A stretch of DNA of 64,000 nucleotides. Source: Quadrisphaera sp. DSM 44207 (GTDB lineage Bacteria; Actinomycetota; Actinomycetes; Actinomycetales; Quadrisphaeraceae). Location: NCBI RefSeq assembly GCF_900101335.1, contig NZ_FNKA01000001.1:992001-1056000 (forward strand), read 5' to 3'. Positions 27,587 to 35,720 of this stretch are shown one piece after another. The translations under genes were made by a program, and so were the position numbers. Position 1 is the stretch's first letter; each line of letters opens with the position of its first letter. The notes below the pieces were generated by a model that was not told the origin of the DNA, searched no databases, and saw only the letters and a program-made list of their open reading frames with translations.

Positions 27587-29803
27587 TCAGGAGCGCTCGT
27601 CGACGGCGATGACCCGGCCGCCGAGCAGCTGCTCGACGACGGCGGCCCCGACGAGGCCCGAGTCCTCCGCGTCGGCGTCGTCGTAGCTCGGCGCGTCGTC
27701 GTCCGCGGGCACCGGCGGGGCGGTCACGGTGCGCTCGCGGGCGGCCATCATCGCGGCTCCCCGGGACGGCGGGCCCGGAGCGCCCGCGCCGGCCCCGCCG
27801 GCCGGGCGCGCGCTCCCGGCCGGACGGGGCTCGGCGTCCGGGCGGCTCGGGCGCGACTGCGCCGGCGGGGCCCAGCCCGCCTCGTCGTCCTCCGGAGGCT
27901 CGTGCTCGTCGGGGGGCTCGGGCGGCAGGCCCGCACCGTCGTCCGGCGGCTCGGGCGAGGGCCGGCGCCCGGCAGCGGGGCGGGACGGCGCCGCGGGGCG
28001 CTGCGCGGGACGGGCGCCGGCCAGGGGGTGGCTGCCCGCCGCGGGCGCGGCGCCCTCGGCGACGGCGACCACCGAGCGGTCGAGGCCGAGCACGGCGACG
28101 AGGGACTCGCGCACGAAGTCGGCGTGGGGGCCGGCCGTGAAGGCCGCGAGCGTGCCGGCCTGGCGGAACTGCAGCACGAGCCGCTGGTCGTCGACGGAGA
28201 GCACCTGGGCGTCGTGGCTGACCCTGGTCCAGGTGCGGCGCTTGACCGTCGCCAGGTGGGCGAGCACGTCGGGCCACATGCGCCGCACCGCCTCGGTGCT
28301 GTCGCCGGTGCCCGTGCCCTCGAGCCCGCCGGGCGCGACGTCGGCCGTGCCGGTGCCGGTCAGCGACGCGCAGGTGGTCGCCGACTCCGCCGGGGCCGCA
28401 CCGGGGGCCGCACCGGGGCCCGCGGCCGCCGCGGGCGCGGCAGGGGCCGCGGGCGCCGCAGGAGCCGGTGCAGCGGGCGCGGGATCGGGCGCGGGATCGG
28501 GCGCGGGATCGGGCGCCCGAGGAGCGGGGTCCGCGGCTGCCGCAGCGGGCGCGGGAGCAGGAGCAGGCGCAGGAGCAGGGCTCGCTGGAGCGGGGCTCGC
28601 GGGGGTGGGCGCGGGGGCGCCGCTGACCGGCCCGGCGGACGGCACCCCCAGGCGGCGCTCGACGCGGTCGAGGCGGGCGGCGAGGCCGCGCTCGCCGTCC
28701 TCGGCCCCCGGCAGCAGCATCCGGGCGCAGAGCAGCTCCAGGTGCAGCCGCGGGGAGGTCGCGCCGGTCATCTCGGTGGCGGCGGCGTTGGCGAGGTCGG
28801 CCGCCCGGCTCAGCGACGCGGTCCCGAAGGCCGCGGCCTGGACGTGCATGCGCTCCAGCTGGTCCTCGGGGCAGCCGGGGAAGACCTCGCGGGCGCGCTC
28901 CCCCACCGCCTGCACCACCACGAGGTCGCGCAGGCGCTGCAGGAGGTCCTCGACGAAGCGGCGCGGGTCCTGCCCGGACTGCACCACGCGGTCCACGACG
29001 CGGAAGACCGTGGCGCCGTCCCCGGCCGCGAAGGCGGAGACGACGTCGTCCAGCAGCGCCGCGTGCGTGTAGCCGAGCAGGGCGATGGCGCTCTCGTACT
29101 CCAGGCCCCGCTCGCCGGAGCCGGCGGCCAGCTGGTCGAGCACCGACAGGGAGTCGCGGACCGAGCCGGCGCCGGCCCGCACCACCAGCGGCAGCACGCC
29201 CCGCCCGACCGGCACGCCCTCGGCCTCGCACAGCTGCTGCAGGTACGCCTGCAGCCGCTCCGGCGGCACGAGGCGGAAGGGGTAGTGGTGGGTGCGCGAG
29301 CGGATCGTGCCGAGCACCTTGTCGGGCTCGGTCGTGGCGAACACGAACTTCACGTGCTCGGGCGGCTCCTCCACGATCTTCAGCAGGGCGTTGAACCCCT
29401 GCGGCGTGACCATGTGCGCCTCGTCGATGATGAAGACCTTGAACCGGTCGCGCGCGGGCGCGAAGGTGGCGCGCTCGCGCAGCTCCCGGGCGTCGTCCAC
29501 GCCGCCGTGGCTGGCGGCGTCGATCTCGACGACGTCGAGGCTGCCCGGGCCGCCGCGGGCCAGCTCGACGCAGCTGTCGCACGCGCCGCAGGGCGTGTCG
29601 GTGGGGCCCTGGGCGCAGTTCAGGCAGCGCGCGAGGATGCGCGCGGACGTCGTCTTGCCGCACCCGCGCGGGCCGGAGAACAGGTAGGCGTGGTTGACCC
29701 GGCCGACCCGCAGCGCCTGGCGCAGCGGGTCGGTCACGTGCTCCTGGCCGATGACCTCGGCGAAGGTCTCCGGGCGGTACCGGCGGTAGAGAGCAGTGGC
29801 CAC
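27587..29803 (-). CDS. dnaX: DNA polymerase III subunits gamma/tau
   Basis: A 738-residue clamp-loader ATPase. Walker A GPRGCGKTT at residues 44-52, a zinc site with CLNCAQGPTDTPCGACDSC, Walker B as IIDEAHMV (motif DExH), and an Arg-finger region ATTEPDKVLGTIRSRTHHY. Residues 1-370 are the AAA+/collar part. The remainder is a long Ala/Pro linker followed by a conserved helical segment (MWPDVLAHLATVKRRTWTRVSHDAQV) that binds the polymerase. The linker carries many AP-type repeats. No slippery A-run for a short gamma form is visible. It starts at GTG 29803, just downstream of the SRP RNA gene, as usual. Confidence 0.95.
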   Translation of the reverse strand: MATALYRRYRPETFAEVIGQEHVTDPLRQALRVGRVNHAYLFSGPRGCGKTTSARILARCLNCAQGPTDTPCGACDSCVELARGGPGSLDVVEIDAASHGGVDDARELRERATFAPARDRFKVFIIDEAHMVTPQGFNALLKIVEEPPEHVKFVFATTEPDKVLGTIRSRTHHYPFRLVPPERLQAYLQQLCEAEGVPVGRGVLPLVVRAGAGSVRDSLSVLDQLAAGSGERGLEYESAIALLGYTHAALLDDVVSAFAAGDGATVFRVVDRVVQSGQDPRRFVEDLLQRLRDLVVVQAVGERAREVFPGCPEDQLERMHVQAAAFGTASLSRAADLANAAATEMTGATSPRLHLELLCARMLLPGAEDGERGLAARLDRVERRLGVPSAGPVSGAPAPTPASPAPASPAPAPAPAPAPAAAAADPAPRAPDPAPDPAPDPAPAAPAPAAPAAPAAPAAAAGPGAAPGAAPAESATTCASLTGTGTADVAPGGLEGTGTGDSTEAVRRMWPDVLAHLATVKRRTWTRVSHDAQVLSVDDQRLVLQFRQAGTLAAFTAGPHADFVRESLVAVLGLDRSVVAVAEGAAPAAGSHPLAGARPAQRPAAPSRPAAGRRPSPEPPDDGAGLPPEPPDEHEPPEDDEAGWAPPAQSRPSRPDAEPRPAGSARPAGGAGAGAPGPPSRGAAMMAARERTVTAPPVPADDDAPSYDDADAEDSGLVGAAVVEQLLGGRVIAVDERS

Positions 29804-29860
29804 GGGACGATCCTGACGACGGGGGCTGACAGGCGTGGTGGGTCCACGGGGGAAGAGGAG

Positions 29861-29949
29861 GACCCCTCGCGCACCCGCCAGAGCCCACCTGCCCTTGCTG
29901 CCTTCCGGCCCTGGGGGGGTTCAGCGAGATGACGCCGCACGAGGGGTCG
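29861..29949 (-). ncRNA. ffs: Signal recognition particle RNA (4.5S type)
   Basis: About 89 nt. Domain IV is recognisable: GAACCCCCCCAGGGCCGG, then GGAAGGCAGCAAGGG, containing the GGAA tetraloop and the symmetric/asymmetric bulges that bind Ffh. The ends GACCCCTCG and CGAGGGGTC pair to close the hairpin. The gene lies directly upstream of dnaX, its common site in actinobacteria. The 5' end is set by the TAGACT -10 just upstream; the 3' end is approximate. Confidence 0.9.
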
Positions 29950-29955
29950 GCGGCC

Positions 29956-29961
29956 AGTCTA
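29956..29961 (-). promoter_or_regulatory. -10 element TAGACT of the SRP RNA
   Basis: TAGACT on the minus strand, 6-7 bases before the first paired base of the RNA. Confidence 0.65.
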
Positions 29962-30047
29962 GACCTCCCGGGCCCGCGGGCCATCCCGCCTCGCCGCGGC
30001 GGGGCGGGCGCCCTCGCGCCTCCTGCCCCGCGGGTGCGCGCCTCCGC

Positions 30048-30053
30048 TAGACT
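30048..30053 (+). promoter_or_regulatory. -10 element TAGACT of tRNA-Ser
   Basis: TAGACT placed 7 bases before the tRNA 5' end, so transcription would begin at the mature end. It is the same hexamer as at ffs on the opposite strand about 90 bases away. Confidence 0.65.
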
Positions 30054-30060
30054 CGCCCGC

Positions 30061-30145
30061 GGAGGATTCGCCTAGTGGCCTATGGCGCTCGCCTGGAACG
30101 CGGGTTGGGTTAACGCCCTCGCGGGTTCAAATCCCGCATCCTCCG
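30061..30145 (+). tRNA. tRNA-Ser (anticodon GGA)
   Basis: Acceptor GGAGGAT/ATCCTCC, anticodon stem CTCGC/GCGGG around loop CTGGAAC (anticodon GGA), a long variable arm typical of tRNA-Ser (GGGTTAACGCCC), T-arm GCGGG TTCAAAT CCCGC and discriminator G. CCA is not encoded. A 14-bp terminator follows. Confidence 0.95.
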
Positions 30146-30149
30146 CCGC

Positions 30150-30184
30150 AGCGGCCCCGGACGACCCACCCGTCCGGGGCCGCT
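30150..30184 (+). terminator. Terminator of tRNA-Ser(GGA)
   Basis: AGCGGCCCCGGACG, loop ACCCACC, CGTCCGGGGCCGCT: a perfect 14-bp stem starting 4 bases after the tRNA. Confidence 0.8.
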
Positions 30185-30230
30185 CGCCGTCTGCGCGCCG
30201 CCGTCGGCCGGCTCCGCCCGGCGCGGCACC

Positions 30231-30236
30231 TAGACT
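30231..30236 (+). promoter_or_regulatory. -10 element TAGACT, leaderless start at 30244
   Basis: TAGACT ends 7 bases before ATG 30244 with no ribosome site between. Confidence 0.6.
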
Positions 30237-30243
30237 CCCCGTC

Positions 30244-30543
30244 ATGATCTTCGCTCGGGTCGGGGAGGGCCGGCCGTACCCCGACCACGGCGTGACGGCG
30301 TCCCGCGAGTGGGCCGCCATCCCTCCGCGCCAGGTGCGCCTCGACGAGCTGGTCACGACGAAGCGCCAGCTCGACCTCGCGACGCTGCTGTCGGAGGACT
30401 CCACCTTCTACGGCGACCTGTTCGCCCACGTGGTGCAGTGGCGGGGCGCGCTCTACCTCGAGGACGGCCTGCACCGGGCGCTGCGCGCGGCCCTGCAGCA
30501 GCGCAGCGTGCTGCACGCGCGCGTGCTCGTGCTGCAGGACTGA
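30244..30543 (+). CDS. Conserved actinobacterial 99-aa protein (VapB-antitoxin-like in some annotations)
   Basis: Starts MIFARVGEGRPYPDHGV, with the highly conserved core RQVRLDELVTTKRQLDLATLL, EDSTFYGDLFAHVVQW and YLEDGLHRALRAALQQR. This small single-domain protein is almost universal in actinobacteria next to this tRNA-Ser. I recall related sequences being labelled 'VapB-family antitoxin', but no toxin gene is adjacent here and no ribbon-helix-helix or AbrB motif is obvious. The function should be treated as unknown. It is expressed from a leaderless promoter. Confidence 0.7.
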   Translation: MIFARVGEGRPYPDHGVTASREWAAIPPRQVRLDELVTTKRQLDLATLLSEDSTFYGDLFAHVVQWRGALYLEDGLHRALRAALQQRSVLHARVLVLQD

Positions 30544-30676
30544 GCGCGCACGGAGACCCCGAGCGGGAGCTCTCGGCGTCTGGGCAGGACCGCTCAGGGT
30601 CTGGGAGGCCGGTCCTCAGACACGGTCCGGTCGCACTCAGATGCTGAAACAGCACTCACAGTCACACGATCGCGCG

Positions 30677-30682
30677 TAGCGT
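30677..30682 (+). promoter_or_regulatory. -10 element TAGCGT, leaderless start at 30690
   Basis: TAGCGT ends 7 bases before ATG 30690. The 130 bases upstream contain two similar stretches (GTCTGGG...GACCGCTCAG and GTCTGGG...GGTCCTCAGA), possible regulator sites. Confidence 0.5.
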
Positions 30683-30689
30683 CACGGCC

Positions 30690-31520
30690 ATGTCCTCTGA
30701 GAGCGCGCCCCTGGTCGTCCCGCTCGACGCCAGCGGCATGGAGTGGGTCACCCTCGGACCGCTCGCGGAGGCGCGGGGGTGGGGCATCTGCCACTCGCTG
30801 CGCTTCGGCGTGAGCATCCTGCGCCCGACGCTCTTCCTGCGGTTCGGGCTCGGCACCGCGACGTCCTCCCCGCCCGTCGTCGTCCGGGAGGTCTGGTCCT
30901 CGGACCCGCAGGGCCTGAGCGCGCGGGCGCTGCGCGACCTGCCCCTGGCCCGCGTCGAGGCGTGCGTGAACCAGCCGCTGCACTACGAGGAGGCGCGGGC
31001 GCGCTCGGCGGCCCTCGGCGCGCCGACGACGCCCTTCCCGTGGCCGAACGGCTCGCCCCCGCGCTGGTGGTTCGCGCACCCGGAGCCCGTTCCCGCGCCC
31101 GACCTCGTCCTCGCCGTGCCGCCCGGGCGCCCGAAGCCGGACGCGTTCTACCGCGACGTGGCGGCGCTGTTCGCCCACCTGGCCACCACGACGACGCGCC
31201 CGGCCAACGTCGTCGCCGAGGCCAACGGCGTGCCGATCACCCAGGTGCACGGGTGGGTGAAGGAGGCGCGCCGGCGCGGCCTGCTCGCCGCCGGCGAGCG
31301 CTCGCGGCGCGGGGTCGACGCGGAGCTGCCCCGCCCAGCCGCCGCGCTCGGCGGCGCCGCGGCCCGCATCCCCGGGCAGACCCGCACCGAGCCGCGCCCG
31401 GACGCCCTGCTCGAGGTGACCCAGACGGGCGGGCCGCTGCCCGCGCCGCTGGACCAGCTGGTCGACCTGCGCGGCGCGCCCCGCGGCGGCGAGGTGGGCC
31501 TGCTGCCGGCGCGCCTGTGA
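30690..31520 (+). CDS. Uncharacterised protein with a C-terminal DNA-binding-like helix-turn-helix
   Basis: A 276-residue protein not assigned to a named family. Residues 1-135 look like a beta-rich domain with many Trp and Pro (SLRFGVSILRPTLFLRFGLG, PFPWPNGSPPRWWF). Residues 150-205 resemble a helix-turn-helix found in many actinobacterial proteins of unknown function: KPDAFYRDVAALFAHLATT, PANVVAEANGVPITQVHGW, VKEARRRGLL. The last 70 residues are Ala/Pro/Arg-rich. A regulatory or DNA-processing role is possible but not shown. It stands alone with its own leaderless promoter. Confidence 0.65.
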   Translation: MSSESAPLVVPLDASGMEWVTLGPLAEARGWGICHSLRFGVSILRPTLFLRFGLGTATSSPPVVVREVWSSDPQGLSARALRDLPLARVEACVNQPLHYEEARARSAALGAPTTPFPWPNGSPPRWWFAHPEPVPAPDLVLAVPPGRPKPDAFYRDVAALFAHLATTTTRPANVVAEANGVPITQVHGWVKEARRRGLLAAGERSRRGVDAELPRPAAALGGAAARIPGQTRTEPRPDALLEVTQTGGPLPAPLDQLVDLRGAPRGGEVGLLPARL

Positions 31521-31577
31521 CCCCTCCGGTGGCGGCGCGGCGTCCGGGCGCGCAGCCCGCGCGGCGCTCGTCGGGCG

Positions 31578-32045
31578 TCAGGGCTCCAGCGGGGCGGTGA
31601 GCTCGAGGTTGATGTCGTCGGGGTCCTGCAGCGACAGGATCACGATGGCGTGCGCGGGCAGCTCCGTGACCTCCCCGTGCGGGATGCCGGCCTCCGCCAG
31701 TCGCGCGGCGGCGGTCACCAGCTCCTCGCGGGAGCCGACGGCGAAGCTGACGTGGTCCAGGCCGACGCGAGTGGCCTGGAAGGTCTCGCCCGGTGCCGCG
31801 GCGACCGGGCGCAGCCCCAGCCGCTGCTGGCCGCAGGCGAACACGCACCCGCCGTACAGGCGCTCGGGGTCGTCCACGGCCGCGGGGTCGCTGAGCGCGC
31901 CGGTCTCGTCCACGACGGGCTCGGCGCCGAACACCGTGCGGTAGAAGTCCTTGGAGCGCACGACGTCGGTCACCGACAGCCGCACGTGGTGGATGCCGGT
32001 GGGGTGGGCGATGGGCGTGCCGGCGGTCCCGGGGGTCGTGGTCAC
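31578..32045 (-). CDS. VOC-family (glyoxalase/bleomycin-resistance-like) protein
   Basis: A 155-residue vicinal-oxygen-chelate protein with two beta-alpha-beta-beta-beta modules. The first starts [24 protein letters not shown] (metal His), and the second has [22 protein letters not shown] and ends [12 protein letters not shown] (metal Glu), as in type-I glyoxalases and extradiol dioxygenases. The substrate is unknown. The GTG at 32045 was chosen over an earlier in-frame codon because the domain begins 18 residues in. Confidence 0.82.
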   Translation of the reverse strand: MTTTPGTAGTPIAHPTGIHHVRLSVTDVVRSKDFYRTVFGAEPVVDETGALSDPAAVDDPERLYGGCVFACGQQRLGLRPVAAAPGETFQATRVGLDHVSFAVGSREELVTAAARLAEAGIPHGEVTELPAHAIVILSLQDPDDINLELTAPLEP

Positions 32046-32164
32046 GGTGCCACCGTGCCCGATCCCCGGCCGGAGTGCTCGCTCTGCGTGATCCTCCGAG
32101 CACGCCGGCACGGCCGCGCCGCGCAGGTTCCGCCCCGGGATCGCTCAGGACCGTCCTCCGTCCT

Positions 32165-32172
32165 GCCGATGG
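32165..32172 (+). promoter_or_regulatory. Possible sigma-28 (FliA/WhiG-type) -10, GCCGATGG
   Basis: GCCGATGG, 66 bases before the chemoreceptor gene, matches 7 of 8 of the GCCGATAA-type box at its conserved end. The expected TAAA -35 is not present at 15-16 bases upstream, so this is weak. Confidence 0.25.
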
Positions 32173-32237
32173 CTCTCGTGCGACCCGAGGACGTCCTCGG
32201 GCCGAGCGCCGTCCCGGCATCCGACTGGAGGAACGTC

Positions 32238-33845
32238 ATGAGCATCACCGCCTCTGTGCGCCGCCGGGGTGGGTGGTTCGCCAGCCGGCCGGTCGCCGTG
32301 AAGATCGGCGCCGCGCTGGCGCTGCTGGCCCTGGTGGCAGTGGGTCTGACCGGGCTGGCCGTCTCGCGCATCTCCGCCCTGGCCCACGGCGAGACCGCGC
32401 TGTACGAGGAGTCCGTGGTCCCGCTGGTGGCCCTGGGGGAGATCCAGCGCTCCTTCCAGGGCGACCGGGCCCGGTACCTGACCTACGGGTTCGCCGACGA
32501 GGAGGGCCGGGCCCTGCTGCGCGAGGACCTGGCCGAGCGGCGGGCCACCATCGAGGAGCAGCTGGACGCCTACGAGCAGCACGCCTCCAGCCCGGAGGCC
32601 CACGCCGAGCTCCGCGACCTGGTGGACGCCTACTACGAGACCGTGAACACCCAGCTGGTCCCGGCCGCCGACCGCGGTGACACCGCCGCCGTGCAGGACC
32701 TCGCGCTCGGCGGGGTCCGCGAGGCCGCCGTCGCCGTCCTCGACGAGCTGACCGCGGCCAGCGAGGGCAGGGTGGAGTCCGCGAGCGCCGAGGCCGAGCA
32801 CGGCGCGGCCGACGCGCGCGAGGCGGTGGTGGCGCTGTGGGCGACCCTGGCCGTGGGCGTCGCCGTCGCCGCCGTCCTGGCCGTGCTGGTCGTGCGCGGG
32901 ATCGTGCGCACCGTGACCTCGGTGCAGCGCTCGGTGCAGGCGATGGCCACCGGTGACCTGACCGTCACCGCTGATGTCCGCTCCGGTGACGAGCTCGGGC
33001 GCATGGCTGCCGCTCTGGGCGAGGCCCAGGAGTCCCTGCGCTCGGTGATGGGCAGCGTCGTCGCCTCCGCGGACGCGGTGGCCGCCTCCTCCGAGGAGCT
33101 CTCGGCCTCCGCTGCGCAGATCTCGGCGAGCGCCGAGGAGACCTCCGCGCAGTCCGGGGTGGTCTCCACCGCGGCGGCGGAGGTCTCGGGCAGCGTGGCC
33201 ACCGTCGCCGCCGGCGCGGACGAGATGGGCGCCGCGATCCGGGAGATCTCCTCCTCCGCGGCCGAGGCGACCCAGGTCGCGGCCCAGGCGGTCGCCGCGG
33301 CCGAGTCCGCCAACGCCACCGTCTCCAAGCTCGGGGAGTCCTCCAAGGAGATCGGCGACGTCGTCAAGGTGATCACCTCGATCGCGGAGCAGACGAACCT
33401 GCTCGCCCTGAACGCCACCATCGAGGCGGCGCGAGCGGGGGAGGCGGGCAAGGGCTTCGCCGTGGTGGCGAACGAGGTCAAGGAGCTGGCCCAGGAGACC
33501 GCGCGGGCCACGGAGGACATCGCCGCCCGGGTGGAGACGATCCAGGCCGACACCACCGGCGCGGTGAGCGCGATCGAGCAGATCACCGAGGTCATCGCCC
33601 GGATCAGCGACTACCAGACCACCATCGCCTCCGCCGTGGAGGAGCAGACCGCCACCACGAGCGAGATGTCGCGCTCGGTGGCCGAGGCCGCGACCGGCTC
33701 CTCCGAGATCGCCACGAACATCACCGGCGTCTCCGCGGCGGCCGAGTCGACCACCCAGGCGCTCTCCCAGACCCGCACCGCCGTGGACGAGCTGTCCCGG
33801 ATGGCCGCCGACCTGCGCTCCACCGTCGCCCGATTCACCTACTGA
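32238..33845 (+). CDS. Methyl-accepting chemotaxis protein
   Basis: A 535-residue transmembrane receptor: first helix ([20 protein letters not shown]), a periplasmic four-helix-bundle sensor (about residues 45-190), second helix ([21 protein letters not shown]), HAMP ([25 protein letters not shown]) and a long cytoplasmic coiled coil. The coiled coil has the signalling hairpin [31 protein letters not shown]. No che or flagellar genes are nearby, so it is an orphan receptor feeding a pathway encoded elsewhere. GGAGGAAC precedes ATG 32238. It is followed by a strong terminator. Confidence 0.95.
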   Translation: MSITASVRRRGGWFASRPVAVKIGAALALLALVAVGLTGLAVSRISALAHGETALYEESVVPLVALGEIQRSFQGDRARYLTYGFADEEGRALLREDLAERRATIEEQLDAYEQHASSPEAHAELRDLVDAYYETVNTQLVPAADRGDTAAVQDLALGGVREAAVAVLDELTAASEGRVESASAEAEHGAADAREAVVALWATLAVGVAVAAVLAVLVVRGIVRTVTSVQRSVQAMATGDLTVTADVRSGDELGRMAAALGEAQESLRSVMGSVVASADAVAASSEELSASAAQISASAEETSAQSGVVSTAAAEVSGSVATVAAGADEMGAAIREISSSAAEATQVAAQAVAAAESANATVSKLGESSKEIGDVVKVITSIAEQTNLLALNATIEAARAGEAGKGFAVVANEVKELAQETARATEDIAARVETIQADTTGAVSAIEQITEVIARISDYQTTIASAVEEQTATTSEMSRSVAEAATGSSEIATNITGVSAAAESTTQALSQTRTAVDELSRMAADLRSTVARFTY

Positions 33846-33904
33846 CCGACCGCCACCGCGATCGACCGCTGACCGACGGGCTGGTCAGACCCTGACGCGG
33901 CCGG

Positions 33905-33934
33905 CGGCAGCGCCCCGACCTCGGGGCGCTGCCG
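33905..33934. terminator. Bidirectional terminator between the MCP gene and tRNA-Ser
   Basis: CGGCAGCGCCCC-GACCTC-GGGGCGCTGCCG, a perfect 12-bp stem with a 6-base loop, placed between the convergent MCP gene and tRNA-Ser(CGA). Confidence 0.85.
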
Positions 33935-33945
33935 TCGACGCGGAG

Positions 33946-34032
33946 CGGTGGCGGTGGGATTTGAACCCACGGAGAGCTCTCACCCTCACACGCTTTCGAG
34001 GCGTGCTCCTTAGGCCGCTCGGACACGCCACC
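33946..34032 (-). tRNA. tRNA-Ser (anticodon CGA)
   Basis: On the minus strand: acceptor GGTGGCG/CGCCACC, anticodon arm CACGC-CTCGAAA-GCGTG (anticodon CGA), long variable arm, T-arm GTGGG TTCAAAT CCCAC and discriminator G. CCA is not encoded. Decodes TCG. Confidence 0.95.
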
Positions 34033-34042
34033 GCGCCGCAGC

Positions 34043-34528
34043 CTACCGGCCCCCGGCCCCCGGGCCCCGGTGCCCCGCGAAGAAGGTCCGCAGCAGCTGC
34101 CCGCACTCCTCCTCCAGGACCCCGCCGACGACCTCGGGCCGGTGGTTCAGCCGCCGGTCGCGCACGACGTCCCACACCGACCCGGCGGCACCTGCCTTCG
34201 GGTCCCACGCGCCGAAGACCAGCCGCGTCACCCGGGCGAGCACGAGCGCGCCGGCGCACATGGTGCACGGCTCCAGCGTGACGGCGAGGGTGGCGCCCTC
34301 CAGCCGCCAGGTGCCGAGCGCCTGCGCCGCCCGCCGCAGCGCGAGGACCTCCGCGTGCGCGGTGGGGTCGCCGGCCGCCTCGCGGGCGTTGACCGCGGCG
34401 GCGAGCACGCGCCCGTCCGCGGCGGCGACGACCGCGCCCACGGGCACGTCCGCCGTCCGCGGCGCCGTCGCGGCCCGCTCGAGGGCGAGGCGCACGAGCT
34501 GCCGGTCCGCGGCGCTGGGCGCCGTCAG
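34043..34528 (-). CDS. tadA: tRNA(Arg) adenosine-34 deaminase
   Basis: Deaminates A34 of tRNA-Arg(ACG) to inosine. The zinc motif HAEV (catalytic Glu) and PCTMC are both present, with DVPVGAVV, DPTAHAEVLALR, TLEPCTMCAGALV and GAWDPKAGAAGS typical of TadA. The start is problematic. The first ATG/GTG in frame is GTG 34495, which removes part of the conserved first helix (DRQLVRLALERA). A CTG at 34528 in a CTGA overlap with the upstream stop gives the expected N-terminus, so it is used here. The upstream gene is the usual tadA partner. Confidence 0.88.
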   Translation of the reverse strand: MTAPSAADRQLVRLALERAATAPRTADVPVGAVVAAADGRVLAAAVNAREAAGDPTAHAEVLALRRAAQALGTWRLEGATLAVTLEPCTMCAGALVLARVTRLVFGAWDPKAGAAGSVWDVVRDRRLNHRPEVVGGVLEEECGQLLRTFFAGHRGPGAGGR

Positions 34529-35025
34529 CGCAGGGCCTCCAGCTGGTCCGCGAAGCCCAGCCGCTCGCCCACGGACGCCAGCGCGCCCGCCGGGTCCGCC
34601 GCCTCCGCGGTGGCGGTCAGCTCCTCGTCCGGCACGCCGGCGTCCGCCAGCAGGCCGGTGTCCCCCGCCCACGTCGGCGCCGCGACCCGGGAGGCGCTGC
34701 CCTCGTCGTCCTCGGGGGCCGGCGGCTGCGGCGCCGGCGCGTCGGCCGCACCGGCCAGCAGCTCCGCGTAGCGGCCGGACTGCACGGCGAGGAGGTCGGA
34801 GACGAACACCCGCGGCTCCGCGCCGCCGTCGGCGCGCACCAGGGCGAACCACTCGTCCTCGTGCTCGAGGACGACCAGCAGCGCCGCGTCCTCCAGGCCC
34901 TCGTCCTCGGCGGCGGCGCGGACCTCCTCGGCCGTGTCGTCCAGGTCCACCGCGTCGTCGAGGTCCACGTCGAGGGTGCGCCAGGAGCCGCCGCGGCCGG
35001 CCAGGACCGCGCTGAAGTACGCCAT
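34525..35025 (-). CDS. tRNA adenosine deaminase-associated protein
   Basis: A 166-residue acidic protein: [36 protein letters not shown] at the start, then [13 protein letters not shown] and RVFVSDLLA, a Pro-rich linker, and a C-terminal helix ([18 protein letters not shown]). This family is found next to tadA in actinobacteria and named for that position. A biochemical role has not been shown. It is transcribed divergently from upp, with 37 bases between the two ATGs, and its stop overlaps the tadA start. Confidence 0.82.
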   Translation of the reverse strand: MAYFSAVLAGRGGSWRTLDVDLDDAVDLDDTAEEVRAAAEDEGLEDAALLVVLEHEDEWFALVRADGGAEPRVFVSDLLAVQSGRYAELLAGAADAPAPQPPAPEDDEGSASRVAAPTWAGDTGLLADAGVPDEELTATAEAADPAGALASVGERLGFADQLEALR

Positions 35026-35049
35026 GCGCTCATCGTGGCCCACCGTCGG

Positions 35050-35055
35050 TAGGTT
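35050..35055 (+). promoter_or_regulatory. -10 element TAGGTT of upp, leaderless
   Basis: TAGGTT ends 7 bases before ATG 35063, inside the 37-base gap between divergent start codons. Confidence 0.55.
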
Positions 35056-35062
35056 TCCCAGC

Positions 35063-35698
35063 ATGCGCGTGCACGTCGTCGACCACCCGCTCGTCGCCCA
35101 CAAGCTGACCGCCCTGCGGGACGAGCGGACGGACTCCCCGACGTTCCGCCGCCTGGCCGACGAGCTCGTGACGCTCCTGGCGTACGAGGCCACCCGCGGG
35201 GTGCGCACCGAGCCCGTGGACGTCGTCACGCCCGTCGCCCCGGCCACCGGCGTGCGGCTGCGCCACCCGCGCCCCCTCGTCGTGCCGATCCTGCGCGCGG
35301 GGCTGGGGATGCTCGACGGCATGCAGCGGCTCCTGCCCACCGCGGAGGTCGGCTTCCTGGGCCTCGTGCGCGACGAGCAGACGCTGCAGGCCACCACCTA
35401 CGCCCACCGCCTGCCCGAGGACCTCTCCGGGCGCCAGTGCTACGTGCTCGACCCGATGCTCGCCACCGGCGGCACGCTGGCCGCGGCGATCCGGTACCTG
35501 TTCGACCTCGGCGCGGACGACGTCACGGCGATCTGCCTGCTCGTCGCGCCGGAGGGGATCAGGACCGTCGAGAGCTCCTTCGGGGCGGACGCCCCCGTCA
35601 CGGTGGTCACCGCGGCCCTCGACGAGCGCCTCGACGAGAACGGCTACATCGTCCCCGGCCTCGGGGACGCCGGCGACCGCCTCTACGGCGTCGTCTGA
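35063..35698 (+). CDS. upp: Uracil phosphoribosyltransferase
   Basis: A 211-residue pyrimidine salvage enzyme making UMP from uracil and PRPP. Motifs: [13 protein letters not shown], the PRPP loop [16 protein letters not shown], and the uracil-binding C-terminus [16 protein letters not shown]. Full family length. It starts at ATG 35063 without a ribosome site, consistent with a leaderless transcript. Its stop lies 23 bases from the convergent sigma-factor gene. Confidence 0.96.
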   Translation: MRVHVVDHPLVAHKLTALRDERTDSPTFRRLADELVTLLAYEATRGVRTEPVDVVTPVAPATGVRLRHPRPLVVPILRAGLGMLDGMQRLLPTAEVGFLGLVRDEQTLQATTYAHRLPEDLSGRQCYVLDPMLATGGTLAAAIRYLFDLGADDVTAICLLVAPEGIRTVESSFGADAPVTVVTAALDERLDENGYIVPGLGDAGDRLYGVV

Positions 35699-35720
35699 GG
35701 GTCCTCCGCGGCGCGGCGGC

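Noticed and set aside
30244-30543. Toxin-antitoxin operon
   Set aside because: There is no PIN-domain or other toxin gene beside it, and the protein is a conserved single-copy gene next to a tRNA.
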